Shown piece by piece: positions 16,983 through 25,905 of a stretch of DNA of 64,000 nucleotides; the stretch's first letter is position 1; the number at the start of each line of letters is the position of its first letter. The notes below the pieces were generated by a model that was given only the letters and a program-made list of their open reading frames with translations, had not been told where the DNA came from and ran no database searches. The position numbers and the translations under genes were made by a program. The DNA comes from Fretibacterium fastidiosum (lineage in GTDB: Bacteria > Synergistota > Synergistia > Synergistales > Aminobacteriaceae): NCBI RefSeq assembly GCF_964642095.1, contig NZ_OZ209244.1:2418001-2482000 (forward strand), read 5' to 3'.

Positions 16983-17607
16983 CCTCGTCGTCTACGGCGC
17001 CGGAGGCCTTGGGCGCGAGGTGGGAGAGATGGTGCGCCGCATCAACGAACGTCACCGCTTCTGGCGCCTCCTGGGCTTCGTCGACGACGGCGGAGCCTCC
17101 GGCGACCTGGGCGGCTCCGAATTCCTCGGCGGACTGGAGTTCATCAAGGGGTTCAACGGCCCTTTGGACGTCGCCATCGCCATCGCCAACCCGGCAGCGA
17201 AGCGCCGGCTCTACGAGACGCTGAAGCGGGACTGCCCCAACGTGACATTCCCCAGCGTGATCGACACGGAGGCCCGGCTGTCCTCCCGCGTGAGCCTCGA
17301 TGAGGGCGTCATCATCTCCCACTTCTGCTCCGTCTCCGTGGAGGTCCGGCTGGGGCGGTGCGTCTTTCTGAACACGGGCACACACGTCGGCCACGACACC
17401 ACGATCGGGGACTTCAGCTCCGTCATGCCTAACGTGGACATCTCAGGAAACGTGACCGTCGGGAGCGACGCGCTGATTGGGGTGAACTCCGCCATCCTTC
17501 AGGGGGTCGCCGTCGGCTCGGGCGCGACCGTCGGCATGGGGGCCATCGTCATGACGCCGGTGCCTGAGGGCTGCACGGTCCTGGGCAACCCGGCACGAAA
17601 GTTCTGA
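16975..17607 (+). CDS. Sugar O/N-acyltransferase, left-handed beta-helix (PglD-like)
   Basis: 210 residues. The N-terminus MHDLVVYGAGGLGREV is the UDP-sugar-binding Rossmann half typical of PglD/NeuD. The C-terminal half has hexapeptide repeats (for example TGTHVGHDTTIGDFS and GVNSAILQGVAVGSGATVG) with the catalytic His in THVGHDT. Members acylate the 4-amino group of UDP-amino sugars. With the PglE-like and PglC-like proteins this completes most of a bacillosamine-type route. The donor may be acetyl-CoA or an acyl-ACP from this cluster; the second option is inference. Confidence 0.88.
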   Translation: MHDLVVYGAGGLGREVGEMVRRINERHRFWRLLGFVDDGGASGDLGGSEFLGGLEFIKGFNGPLDVAIAIANPAAKRRLYETLKRDCPNVTFPSVIDTEARLSSRVSLDEGVIISHFCSVSVEVRLGRCVFLNTGTHVGHDTTIGDFSSVMPNVDISGNVTVGSDALIGVNSAILQGVAVGSGATVGMGAIVMTPVPEGCTVLGNPARKF

Positions 17608-17615
17608 GGCGGGCC

Positions 17616-19244
17616 ATGAGGCAGACCGACAACGGGCCGCTCATCCTCCTTGCGAACTTCACCGCCGAGAGCCTCGCCATGCGGCTCTGCGGCGAGGGCG
17701 TTGACGCCCGCACCACGCCGGGCTTCGACACGTGGCGCATGGAGCTCCTTTCGGAGACGTCTTCCATCTGGCAGGAGCCGCGGGGCGTGCTCCTGCTGCT
17801 CCTGCACGGGCCGGCGCTCTTCCCCGACGGGGTCGATGCCGGCTTCGCGGGCGTCCTCGACGACGCCCTGACCCTCATCCGGAGGGCGCGCGACGCACAC
17901 CCGGACCGCACGCTGGTCGTCTCCACCCTGGACCTCCCCTCCCCGCCTGCGCTGCCCCTGGCAGCGGCGGACCCGGCGCGGGAGGCGTCCCATCGCTGGC
18001 GCTCCGGCCTGGCGGCCATGGACCTTCCCGTGCTGGACCTGGAATCCCTCGCCGCGGAGGTCGGCAGGGCGCGCTTCTACAACGCAAAGACGTGGTATTT
18101 CGGGGCCCTCCCCTTCTCGGCGGAGGGCGAAAAGCGCCTGGCGCAGGAGGCGTCCCGCGTCCTCCGCGTCCTGACCTGCAGCCGCAGGAAGTGCCTCGTG
18201 CTGGACCTGGACGACACGCTGTGGGGCGGCGTCGTCAGCGAGGACGGGCTGGAGGGCATCGCGCTGTCCGACCACGGCGTCGGGGCGGCCTACCGCGACG
18301 TTCAGGCCCTCGTCAAGGCCCTGTCGGCGCAGGGCGTGCTCCTGGCCATCAACTCCAAGAACGACGTCGAGGACGCGCTGCTGCCCTTTCGGAAACACCC
18401 GCACGCCGTCCTGCGTGAGGAGGATTTCGCCGTCGTCCGCGCCAACTGGCGGCCCAAGCCCGAAAACGTGCGGGACATTGCCGGCGCGCTCAACATCGGC
18501 ATGGACTCCCTGGTCTTCATCGACGACAACCCGGCGGAACGGGCCGCCGTGCGCGCGGCCTGCCCGGAGGTGGAGGTCCCGGAGTTCCCGCCGGACACCT
18601 CCGCCCTGCCCGCCTTCATCCGCGAGGTTGCAGACCGGTTTTTCACCGCTCCGTGCCTGAGCGCCGAGGACGCCGGCAAGACCGCGATGTACCGGGCGGA
18701 GGCCAGAAGAGCGGAGGCGCGCGCCCACGCCTCGCTGGGGGACTACCTCGCCTCCCTGGAGATGCAGCTCAGCCTGCGCCCCCTGGGCGAGGAGGAAATC
18801 CCGCGGGCGGCGCAGCTCTGCGCCAAGACCAACCAGTTCAACCTGACGACGCGCCGCTACTCCGAGGCGGACCTTCGGGCCATGACGCAGGACGAACGCC
18901 GCAGGGGCTGGATCGCGGGCCTCAGCGACCGCTACGGGGACTACGGGCGCATCGCCCTCGTCATCGTCGAGTTGGACCGGGGGGGGACCTCCGCCTCCTT
19001 CGACACGTTCCTGATGAGCTGTCGCGCCATGGGGCGCGGGGTCGAGTCCGCTCTGCTTGCCTGGGTGGAGGAGCTGCTGGCCGCCGAAGGGGTCACCCGC
19101 CTCACGGGGCGCTACCTCCCCACGGCGAAAAACGGCCCCGTGAAGGACTTCTGGCGGGACATGGGGTACGCCCAGGACGGGGACGCCTGGACGCTCAGCG
19201 CCCCCTTTCCGGAAAGGAGGTCCTGCCTGTGCCGAAACTCCTGA
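17616..19244 (+). CDS. FkbH-type HAD-IIIC protein with C-terminal GNAT-like domain
   Basis: 542 residues. An N-terminal alpha/beta region (1-185) precedes a HAD domain with DLDDTLWGG (197-205), INSKND and FIDDNPAER, followed by a GNAT-like C-terminal part (about 385-530). FkbH proteins act on 1,3-bisphosphoglycerate and load a glyceryl unit onto an ACP in tetronate and methoxymalonate pathways. Here it follows an ACP and a sugar acyltransferase, so a glyceryl or related group on a glycan is plausible. The ATG at 17616 follows GAGGCGGG. It overlaps the glycosyltransferase by 16 nt. Confidence 0.88.
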   Translation: MRQTDNGPLILLANFTAESLAMRLCGEGVDARTTPGFDTWRMELLSETSSIWQEPRGVLLLLLHGPALFPDGVDAGFAGVLDDALTLIRRARDAHPDRTLVVSTLDLPSPPALPLAAADPAREASHRWRSGLAAMDLPVLDLESLAAEVGRARFYNAKTWYFGALPFSAEGEKRLAQEASRVLRVLTCSRRKCLVLDLDDTLWGGVVSEDGLEGIALSDHGVGAAYRDVQALVKALSAQGVLLAINSKNDVEDALLPFRKHPHAVLREEDFAVVRANWRPKPENVRDIAGALNIGMDSLVFIDDNPAERAAVRAACPEVEVPEFPPDTSALPAFIREVADRFFTAPCLSAEDAGKTAMYRAEARRAEARAHASLGDYLASLEMQLSLRPLGEEEIPRAAQLCAKTNQFNLTTRRYSEADLRAMTQDERRRGWIAGLSDRYGDYGRIALVIVELDRGGTSASFDTFLMSCRAMGRGVESALLAWVEELLAAEGVTRLTGRYLPTAKNGPVKDFWRDMGYAQDGDAWTLSAPFPERRSCLCRNS

Positions 19245-20359
19245 TCGTCACGACGGTGGCTTCAACGCTCAAGGCCTTCCTCCTGCCCTACGCGCGCCAC
19301 TTTCGCGCCCTGGGGTGGCAGGTGGACGCCCTGGCGCGGGGAGCGTCCTCTGAGCCGGAGTGCCTCGAGACCTTCGACGCCTGTCACGAGGCCGCCTTCA
19401 CCCGAAGGCCGTGGCAACTGAAGAACCTCAGGGCCATGAACCGCGCCCTTCGCGACCTCGTGTTGCGCGAGGGGTACGACATCGTACACGTCCACACGCC
19501 GGTGGCGTCCTTCGTCACGCGCATGGCCCTCCGGAAGCTGACGGGCCGAAAGCGCCCCAGGGTCGTCTACACCGCCCACGGATTTCACTTCTTCCGGGGA
19601 GGGCATCGACTGAAGAACCTGCTCTACTTCGCGCTGGAACAGAGGGCCGCCCATTGGACGGATTACCTGATCGTCATCAACCAGGAGGATTACGACGCCG
19701 CCTTCGCCCATGCCCTGGTCCCACCCAACCGGCTGGCGCTCCTCCCCGGCATCGGCCTCGACCTGGCGCTCTGGAATCGAACGTCCGTCAATGCAGCCGG
19801 CGAAAGCGATGTACGGCAGGAATTGGGCCTCGCCCCCTCGGACAAGATCTTCCTCATGGTGGCGGAGTTCAACCCCGGCAAGCGCCACCGGGACGCCTTG
19901 GAGGCTCTCGCCATCGCGGGGCGAAAGGACCTGCACCTGGCGTTTGCGGGCCGCGGCCCCCTGGAGGATGCGGTGCGGGAGCGCGCAGCAACGCTTGGGC
20001 TCCTGCCCCAGGTCCACTTCCTGGGGCAGCGAAACGACGTCCCCGCCCTGATGCTGGCCTCCCTGGCGACGGTGCTGCCCTCCGAGCGCGAGGGCTTGAA
20101 CCGCAGTGTCATGGAGTCCCTCGCTCTGGGCGTCCCCGTCCTGGGTGCGGACGCAAGGGGCATCCGGGACCTCGTCACGGCTCCCTCGCGCGGCGCCCTC
20201 TTTCCCGTCGGCAAGCCCGCGGCCCTGGCGGCGGACATGCTGATGATGGCTACCGATCCGCCAACGGAGCGCCCCATCCCGGACCCGCGCTGGGACGTCC
20301 GGGAGCTCCTGCGATCCCATGAGAAGATATACTCTCTCCTTCTGAAAGAACGGGGGTAA
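19229..20359 (+). CDS. GT4-family glycosyltransferase (PglA-like)
   Basis: 376 residues with a two-domain GT-B fold. The N-terminal part contains YDIVHVHTPVASFV and VYTAHGFHFF; the C-terminal part has FNPGKRHRDALEAL and the donor-binding EREGLNRSVMESLALG. This matches PglA/WbnK-type enzymes that add the second sugar to a lipid-linked amino sugar. I set the start at GTG 19229 because AAGGAGG ends 8 nt before it, giving MPKLLIVTTVAS. It is the last gene of the cluster; flippase and polymerase genes are not in view. Confidence 0.9.
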   Translation: MPKLLIVTTVASTLKAFLLPYARHFRALGWQVDALARGASSEPECLETFDACHEAAFTRRPWQLKNLRAMNRALRDLVLREGYDIVHVHTPVASFVTRMALRKLTGRKRPRVVYTAHGFHFFRGGHRLKNLLYFALEQRAAHWTDYLIVINQEDYDAAFAHALVPPNRLALLPGIGLDLALWNRTSVNAAGESDVRQELGLAPSDKIFLMVAEFNPGKRHRDALEALAIAGRKDLHLAFAGRGPLEDAVRERAATLGLLPQVHFLGQRNDVPALMLASLATVLPSEREGLNRSVMESLALGVPVLGADARGIRDLVTAPSRGALFPVGKPAALAADMLMMATDPPTERPIPDPRWDVRELLRSHEKIYSLLLKERG

Positions 20360-20361
20360 TC

Positions 20362-20393
20362 GGGCTGGCTGGTCGTAGTGGACCGGCCAGCCC
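20362..20393 (+). terminator. Hairpin after the glycan cluster
   Basis: GGGCTGGC-TGGTC pairs with GACC-GGCCAGCCC directly after the glycosyltransferase stop. There is no T-run, so termination may need Rho or be weak. Confidence 0.45.
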
Positions 20394-20462
20394 CAGCACC
20401 ACTGCGCCCCGCAGAGGAGGACGGGGCAGAACGGGATGGCCGAGCGGCGTAATGGGATGTGA

Positions 20463-20891
20463 TACCAATTCAAGAGAGGAGTAGTTTTTGGCCCCCCTGC
20501 AAGGGAGGCTGCCCCGAAGGGGCTGGGACTGACGGCCCGTGAGCGGTAGCGAACGGCAGTCGGAAGGCTCCCCGAAGGAGAGGTGTTTTTCATAAGACGC
20601 GCCTGTTTGACATTCCCCGTCAACGCCTCCACAAGGCAATCCATTGCCTTGCTTCGGCACAGCCGACCGACACGACGCCGACCGCCTGTCGGCGTCCGTA
20701 AGTCGTGTCGTCTGGCCGAGCTGCGGAAGTCCCCCGGACTTCCTTCGCCCTCAGCCGACCAACCGGCCGCCGCAATCCTCCCCAAAGATCGGCTTGCGTG
20801 AGGCCGGTCGTCTGGCTGAACCCCTCCGGTTCGCTGACGCGAACCACCTCCCCTTTCAGGGGAGGCAATCCATATTAAACGCGAATTGGTA
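20463..20891. mobile_element. Family 1 MITE-like element, copy 2 (429 bp, longest)
   Basis: The right end TTAAACGCGAATTGGTA (20875-20891) is perfect. The left end keeps only TACCAATTC before diverging. Flanking triplets differ (TGA left, TTA right), so a target duplication is not evident. Compared with copy 1 it has two extra modules: one at about 20525-20580 (GACGGCCCGTGAG...), also found in the family 2 element at 43501, and one at about 20720-20815 shared only with copy 4. No credible gene lies in it. Confidence 0.75.
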
Positions 20892-20909
20892 TTAATCCAA
20901 TCGATAAGG

Positions 20910-20949
20910 ACGAACGAAGCAGGGCCTTTGAAGGCCCTGCTTCGTTCGT
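20910..20949. terminator. Perfect 19-bp hairpin, bidirectional terminator candidate
   Basis: ACGAACGAAGCAGGGCCTT is followed after two bases by its exact reverse complement. It lies between the family 1 element and the 3' end of the minus-strand MFS gene. No long T-run follows on either strand. Confidence 0.65.
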
Positions 20950-20980
20950 TGCGTCATAAAACACCGTCGTTATAAAGCCG

Positions 20981-22182
20981 TCACTTGAGCCGGCGGAAGA
21001 TCGGCGAGAGGAAGAAGATCAGCCCCGCCAGAGGGAGCACCCCCAACAGAAGAAGCGTACTGTAGAGGCCGAAGCGGTCCGCAAAGCCCCCCGTCGGGTA
21101 CAGCGCCGCATTGGCCGTCCCCCAGGCCAGCCCCATCACGATCGCGCTGGCCGCGCTGCGGGCCTGAGGCATCAGCGTCTGTGCGGCGACGATGGTCAGG
21201 GGCATCGTGGAGTAGATGCAGGAGACGCCCGCGATGTAGAGCGCGAAGGAGAGGGCGCCCCCGGACAGGGCCGCAGCGGTCAGGAAAAGAGAGCACAGGA
21301 CCATGGAGAGGAACATGGTCCTCTTGAAGCCCAGTCGTTTGGAGACGCGCTCAGCGGGGAGCATCGCCAGGGAGCCCCCCAGGGTGATGCAGAACACGAC
21401 CGTCCCCACGCTCTCAAGGGACCCGCCCTGCTCCGCCACCTTCAGCGGCAGGAAGAACCGCACGCCCTGAAAGACGAAGTCCCGGACGAAGGCGAGGCCC
21501 CACAGGGGGAAGAGCACGGCAAGGACGGAGAAGAAGCCGCCCCTGGACGACGGGGCAATCCCTTCGGGAGCCCGCAGCGTGGGCATACAAAACCACAAGA
21601 GCGGAGCCAGCAGGAGGGGGGCACGAGCGTGATCCAAAGCCCCTCATACCCCAGGCTCCTCACCGTTGCGATGGCGACCACGGGGCTGACCAGCACGCCC
21701 AGCGTCCCCATGATGTTGAACAGGGTCAGGGAGGCCGGGAGCTTCTCCGGGCTTGAGACGTACCCCACGCCGCCGCTGCCCTGGGGATGGTACAGAGCGC
21801 TGCCGATCCCCCACAGCCCCGCTGCGAAAAGCGCCCCTCCGTAACTCCCCGCGTTGGGGATCATCACGGCTCCTGTCCCGCAGAGGATGGGGCCGATCAC
21901 GATCAGCCACGGGCGACTCAAACGGTCCGACAAGCAGCCGATGACCGGCTGCCCGATGATGTGGCAGAAGCCGACGATCATGCTCAACATCCCGGAGAGA
22001 GCGTAGTCCAGCCCCAGCGACGCCTTGATATAGGGAATGAACGTGGGCAGAAACGCCGCGTACATGTCGTTGATCCCATGGGCCAGGGAGATGAGGAACA
22101 CCCGAACGTCCGGCAGAAGCGACGCGCGCCTCCCCTGCGCGCCCGCAATCAGGCCCTGCCCCTCCCGATCACACGCGCCCAT
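20981..22182 (-). pseudogene. MFS transporter (Fsr-like), frameshifted
   Basis: Two overlapping frames together encode one 12-helix major facilitator. The N-terminal half (from 22182) has HGINDMYAAFLPTFIPYI and GSALYHPQGSGG, typical of fosmidomycin-resistance-like MFS proteins. The C-terminal half continues in another frame from about 21620 to the stop at 20981 with normal membrane helices. The break falls at a run of six C on the coding strand (21616-21621), and restoring one base rejoins the halves. It may be a recent pseudogene, a phase-variable tract or a sequencing error. GGAGG precedes the ATG, which overlaps the channel gene by 14 nt. Confidence 0.8.
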
Positions 22183-23230
22183 GGGCGTTCCTCCGAATGC
22201 AGACCGCCTTCATCGGCAGCGAGACGATGCCGTCCAGCGGCGGGTCCACGTGGGAAATCCACTGGGAGACCAGGGCCTCCCGGTCCTCCGCGGGCGGGAC
22301 GATCACGCCGACGGGCAGCGTCCCCTGGGCGCGGAAGTGGGCAAAGAGCTCCTCCATCGTCCTTCCCTCGAACTCCGGAGGCACGTCGAAGGAGGCGAAG
22401 CTGTGCCCGTCGTCCGAGGTGGAGAGGATGTCCTTGATGAAGGAGGAGATGCCCTCGAAGTGCGTGCAGATCCCCGTGATGTCCGCGATGAGGCTGTCCG
22501 TGTAGAGGATGTCGTCCACGTGGGCGTAACGGGCATAGCGCTCGTTCTCCGGGTTGTGGAGCTCCATGACGGAGTAAATTTCCGGCGCGCTGCTCTCCAC
22601 GGCCAGGCCCGTCAGGATGGCACGCGAGTCGTCGTCCCCGAACTTCGGGTCCCAGAGGATGACCGCCGCCCTGGCGCGCTCGACTCCCGCCTTGAGCAGG
22701 GAATCCCTGTCCGACGGGTTGCCCTGAACGAAGAACACGTCGGCATGAAGGCCCGTCGGCCGCTCTTCGGCCACGACGGCGATCTCGCTCCCCGATGCCA
22801 TGAGCTGCCGCACGAGGTACGGCCCCCGCGTGTTCCAGCCGCAGATCACGGCGTGCCCTTGAAATTTACAGGTACTCATGCCCAACATCTCCTTCAGCCG
22901 GCTGTTGATCAGGCGCTGCATCACCTCCGCGAAGACAACCCCAAAGAGGGCTACGCCAAAGATCGAGAGGAAAAAGACGATGATGCGCCCCACGAAGGTC
23001 TGGGGGTGGGACGCAAACTCGCCCTGCCCTATCAACGTGAAGAGGACACTCCAGAAGGCCCCCCAGAAGGACCCTTTGAGCCCGTCCTCCTGCCACCACA
23101 CGAGCAGCGTGGCGAGAGTGAGCAGCAGAAGGAGGATCGCCGCAGCCCCAAGAAAACGGTGCTTGAACTTCCTGGAGAGAGCGATCCCCCGTTTTGCATT
23201 TTTCACGGTCTTCGTGAAGCGGACGCTCAT
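22169..23230 (-). CDS. Ion channel with TrkA-N/RCK-type regulatory domain
   Basis: 353 residues. An inner helix (about 26-45), a pore loop and a second helix (about 82-104) form a two-helix channel core. It is followed by a Rossmann-like domain (GHAVICGWNTRGPYLVRQL) and a tail, as in MthK/Kch-type potassium channels. The pore loop reads LFTLIGQGEFASHP instead of the usual T-V-G-Y-G-D filter, so potassium selectivity is uncertain. The start is consistent with the gap to the next gene. It is probably co-transcribed with the frameshifted MFS gene. Confidence 0.8.
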   Translation of the reverse strand: MSVRFTKTVKNAKRGIALSRKFKHRFLGAAAILLLLLTLATLLVWWQEDGLKGSFWGAFWSVLFTLIGQGEFASHPQTFVGRIIVFFLSIFGVALFGVVFAEVMQRLINSRLKEMLGMSTCKFQGHAVICGWNTRGPYLVRQLMASGSEIAVVAEERPTGLHADVFFVQGNPSDRDSLLKAGVERARAAVILWDPKFGDDDSRAILTGLAVESSAPEIYSVMELHNPENERYARYAHVDDILYTDSLIADITGICTHFEGISSFIKDILSTSDDGHSFASFDVPPEFEGRTMEELFAHFRAQGTLPVGVIVPPAEDREALVSQWISHVDPPLDGIVSLPMKAVCIRRNAHGRV

Positions 23231-23244
23231 TCCACGGGACCGCG

Positions 23245-23793
23245 TCAGTTCATCAGGACCAACTTCAGCTGTCGGTCAAAAAAGAGCGTCTTCAGCCTGC
23301 GCCTCCCCTGCATCAGGTAATAGGAATAGGCTGGCTCCAGGAGGGAACGGGGCCGGTACCGCGGTCGCATCACGAGGGTGTAGCCCACGTGATCCGCAAT
23401 CATGACGAGCTTATCCAGCTTGTCGCCCACGTTCGCATCGCTGATCGGGGCGATGAGAGGGTCTCCCACCAGCGCGACCCGCGAGGGGGCCGCGTCGTTT
23501 TCCTTCGTCCCGGCGACTTCAGCACTCCTTCCACCGTTTCCGGGGAGCGTCCCCGCAGGGAAGCCCGTAAAGGTGGTGGCCGTCTTTTTCGGGGTGCTAA
23601 TCGCCGCCAGATCCGATCCCCGGCCCACGTCGCCCGTCAACTTTTCCTCAGCCGCCCGCGCGGCAGCGGCCCTCTCCTGGGTGTCGCGCGTAGCGCTGCG
23701 CTTCGGGCGAACCGCCCCAGGCGCCACACAGGCGAGACAAAAAACCATCAATGCAGCCAAAAACAGAACGCGGATCACTCTCATCCTTTGCAA
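23245..23793 (-). CDS. Secreted protein of unknown function
   Basis: 182 residues with a signal peptide of about 27 residues (VIRVLFLAALMVFCLACVAPGA). A low-complexity Ala/Thr/Gly-rich region follows, then a C-terminal part ending in SYYLMQGRRRLKTLFFDRQLKLVLMN. A Cys in the signal region might be a lipobox, but LACV is not a clean one. The TTG at 23793 has GGAGG 8 nt upstream; an ATG three codons later is the alternative. It lies 14 nt before the channel gene. I do not recognise a family. Confidence 0.65.
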   Translation of the reverse strand: MQRMRVIRVLFLAALMVFCLACVAPGAVRPKRSATRDTQERAAAARAAEEKLTGDVGRGSDLAAISTPKKTATTFTGFPAGTLPGNGGRSAEVAGTKENDAAPSRVALVGDPLIAPISDANVGDKLDKLVMIADHVGYTLVMRPRYRPRSLLEPAYSYYLMQGRRRLKTLFFDRQLKLVLMN

Positions 23794-23864
23794 TCACATC
23801 GCCTCCGAACCATATCACATTAGAGCCAGAGCACACTCACAACGACGCCAGGCCCCAAGGCCTC

Positions 23865-25004
23865 CTAATCCAGGAAATCCTTCAGCTTCCGGCTGGGCTG
23901 ACGAAGCTTTCGAAGCGCCTTGGCCTCGATCTGCCGGATGCGTTCCCGGGTCACGTTGAATTTACGTCCCACTTCCTCCAGGGTGTAGGAATGTCCGTCT
24001 TCAAGGCCAAAACGAAAGTGCAGGACCTCCCGCTCGCGGGTTGAAAGGTTCGAGAGCATCTCCTCGATCTGCTCGTGCAGGAGGTGCCCCGCCGCTGCCT
24101 CGTCGGGGCTGGGCAGCTCATGGTCCTCGATGAAGTCGCCCAGCTGACTGTCCTCCTCCTCGCCGATGGGGGTCTCCAGGGAGATCGGGAGCTGCGAGAT
24201 GCGGCGGATCTCCTCCACCCGGGACGGGTCGATGCCCATCTCCCGCGCAACCTCCTCGTCCGTCGGCTCCCGCCCCAACTGCTGCACCAGCTGCCGCGAG
24301 ACGCGCACCATCTTGTTGATGGTCTCCACCATGTGGACGGGGACGCGGATGGTCCGCGCCTGGTCCGCGATGGCCCGCGTTATCGCCTGCCGAATCCACC
24401 ACGTGGCGTAGGTGCTGAACTTAAAACCGCGCCGGTAATCGAACTTCTCGACGGCCCGGATCAGTCCCAGGTTTCCCTCTTGGATGAGGTCCAGAAAGAG
24501 CATCCCACGGCCGATGTACTTCTTCGCGATGCTGACGACGAGGCGTAGGTTGGCGTCTATCAACTTTTGCTTCGACTTGACGTTGCCCTCTTCCATCTGC
24601 TTTGCCAGCTGGACCTCCTCGGCGGCCGTCAGGAGCGGGACCTTCCCGATCTCCCGCAGGTACATCCTCACCGGGTCCGTCAGAGGGATGTCATCCAGCC
24701 TGCCCAGGTCCCCGTCCAGCGCGGGGATAAACTCATCGTGTCCGGCGGTGGTCGGCGAGATCTTGTCCAGCTTCTCCTCCTCGACGACCTCGATCCCCAT
24801 CTCCTGAAGGTTGCTCAGGATGTTGTCCAGCGTATCGGAGTCCCAGGCCTCCACGGGGATATGCCTCTCGATGTCTCGATTGGTCACGAAGCCGCGTCCC
24901 TGCCCCTCGTGGACCAGGCTGCGCACCTTGCCCAGGTACGCAGCCTCATTCTGCGGGGTATCGTCCGTCTTCTCCAGCGGCTCTCTATCGTCCTGCACAG
25001 CCAT
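23865..25004 (-). CDS. rpoD: Primary sigma factor RpoD (sigma-70)
   Basis: 379 residues with all conserved regions: 1.1-like (residues 20-70), 1.2 (TDPVRMYLREIG), 2 (RLVVSIAKKYIGRGMLFLDLIQEGNLGLIRAVEKFD), the -10 recognition and melting region 2.3-2.4 (FSTYATWWIRQAITRA), 3, and 4 (TREREVLHFRFGLED, then HTH LEEVGRKFNVTRERIRQIEAKALRKL). It lacks the large non-conserved insertion of proteobacterial RpoD. The usual upstream dnaG is not here. It directs housekeeping transcription. Confidence 0.97.
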   Translation of the reverse strand: MAVQDDREPLEKTDDTPQNEAAYLGKVRSLVHEGQGRGFVTNRDIERHIPVEAWDSDTLDNILSNLQEMGIEVVEEEKLDKISPTTAGHDEFIPALDGDLGRLDDIPLTDPVRMYLREIGKVPLLTAAEEVQLAKQMEEGNVKSKQKLIDANLRLVVSIAKKYIGRGMLFLDLIQEGNLGLIRAVEKFDYRRGFKFSTYATWWIRQAITRAIADQARTIRVPVHMVETINKMVRVSRQLVQQLGREPTDEEVAREMGIDPSRVEEIRRISQLPISLETPIGEEEDSQLGDFIEDHELPSPDEAAAGHLLHEQIEEMLSNLSTREREVLHFRFGLEDGHSYTLEEVGRKFNVTRERIRQIEAKALRKLRQPSRKLKDFLD

Positions 25005-25073
25005 ACCTCCAGTTTTTCTCAGGGACTGCTCCTCAACCCGCAGCGGCCAGACCGCTGCGAGCCCGTTCCGGCG

Positions 25074-25841
25074 TCATCCCAAAAATTGCGGAAACCGGCT
25101 CTCCGGGGACGGCCCCACCATCTGCCTCGTCTCCGCGAACTCCATTTCGTAAAGCAACTGACGGATCCTGAGCTGCAGGGGATCGTCCGTCTCATAGGGC
25201 ACACAGAACCGACGATACCCAAACTTTTCGGCAAAAAAGGGGACCTCGTCCTCTCCCTTTGCCTCAAAGAGCCGCTTTTCAAAGCCATTCAGAAAATCCG
25301 CCTCGTCGAAGAACGGCTCCTGGCTCACCACCGCGATGACCTTCATCGACCCCAGCAGGATGCTGTCGTTCCACAGGGAACAAAAGGCGACGCCGGCAGA
25401 GAGCTTCTCGTGTTCCGGCCCCTTCAAAAGGGAACCCACCAGGCGTTCCATGCGCGGGGAATACCCCAGGATCATCAGGAAGCCCAACGTCGGAAAGCTG
25501 AAGGGCTCATCCCTGTAAAAGTTATCCCTCACCAGGCTCCCGATGCACCCCGCCCGCAGGGAGGACATGAAGAAGAACTCGCTGTCCAGCTCAAGACAGC
25601 GGGCAGCGATCTGCTTCAGCTGCGGGCTGTAGAGGCGGTTGATCGAGATCGGCTGATAGTCCACGCCGAAGGGAAACCACGGGGCAATTTCCAGGGCCAG
25701 GTCCGAATTCCAGTAGGGCAGCAAGGCGACCTCTTTTCGTTTTTGTACTGGGGCCGCGCCTGACGGAGCTCTCGCTTCCCTGTCGGCACGGCTTTCCGCA
25801 GACGCTTTTCGGAGGGCCGCTTCAAACGACGCACGGCACAA
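25074..25841 (-). CDS. Unrecognised protein between cheV and rpoD
   Basis: 255 residues, soluble and without a signal. The first 45 residues are basic and low complexity; the better-conserved-looking part begins near EVALLPYWNSDLALEIAPWF. It is rich in aromatic residues (FFFMSSL, FSFPTLGFLMILGY, PFFAEKFGYRRF). I see no catalytic motif. The TTG at 25841 has GAGGCG 8 nt upstream; the true start could lie further inside. It follows cheV and precedes rpoD on the same strand, and neither position says much about function. Confidence 0.6.
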   Translation of the reverse strand: MCRASFEAALRKASAESRADREARAPSGAAPVQKRKEVALLPYWNSDLALEIAPWFPFGVDYQPISINRLYSPQLKQIAARCLELDSEFFFMSSLRAGCIGSLVRDNFYRDEPFSFPTLGFLMILGYSPRMERLVGSLLKGPEHEKLSAGVAFCSLWNDSILLGSMKVIAVVSQEPFFDEADFLNGFEKRLFEAKGEDEVPFFAEKFGYRRFCVPYETDDPLQLRIRQLLYEMEFAETRQMVGPSPESRFPQFLG

Positions 25842-25905
25842 GGCAAAGGCGCCTCGTGCTGGCGGAACGGCGGTTCGAAGCGCGGAGCATCCCGTCGGTT
25901 ACGGC

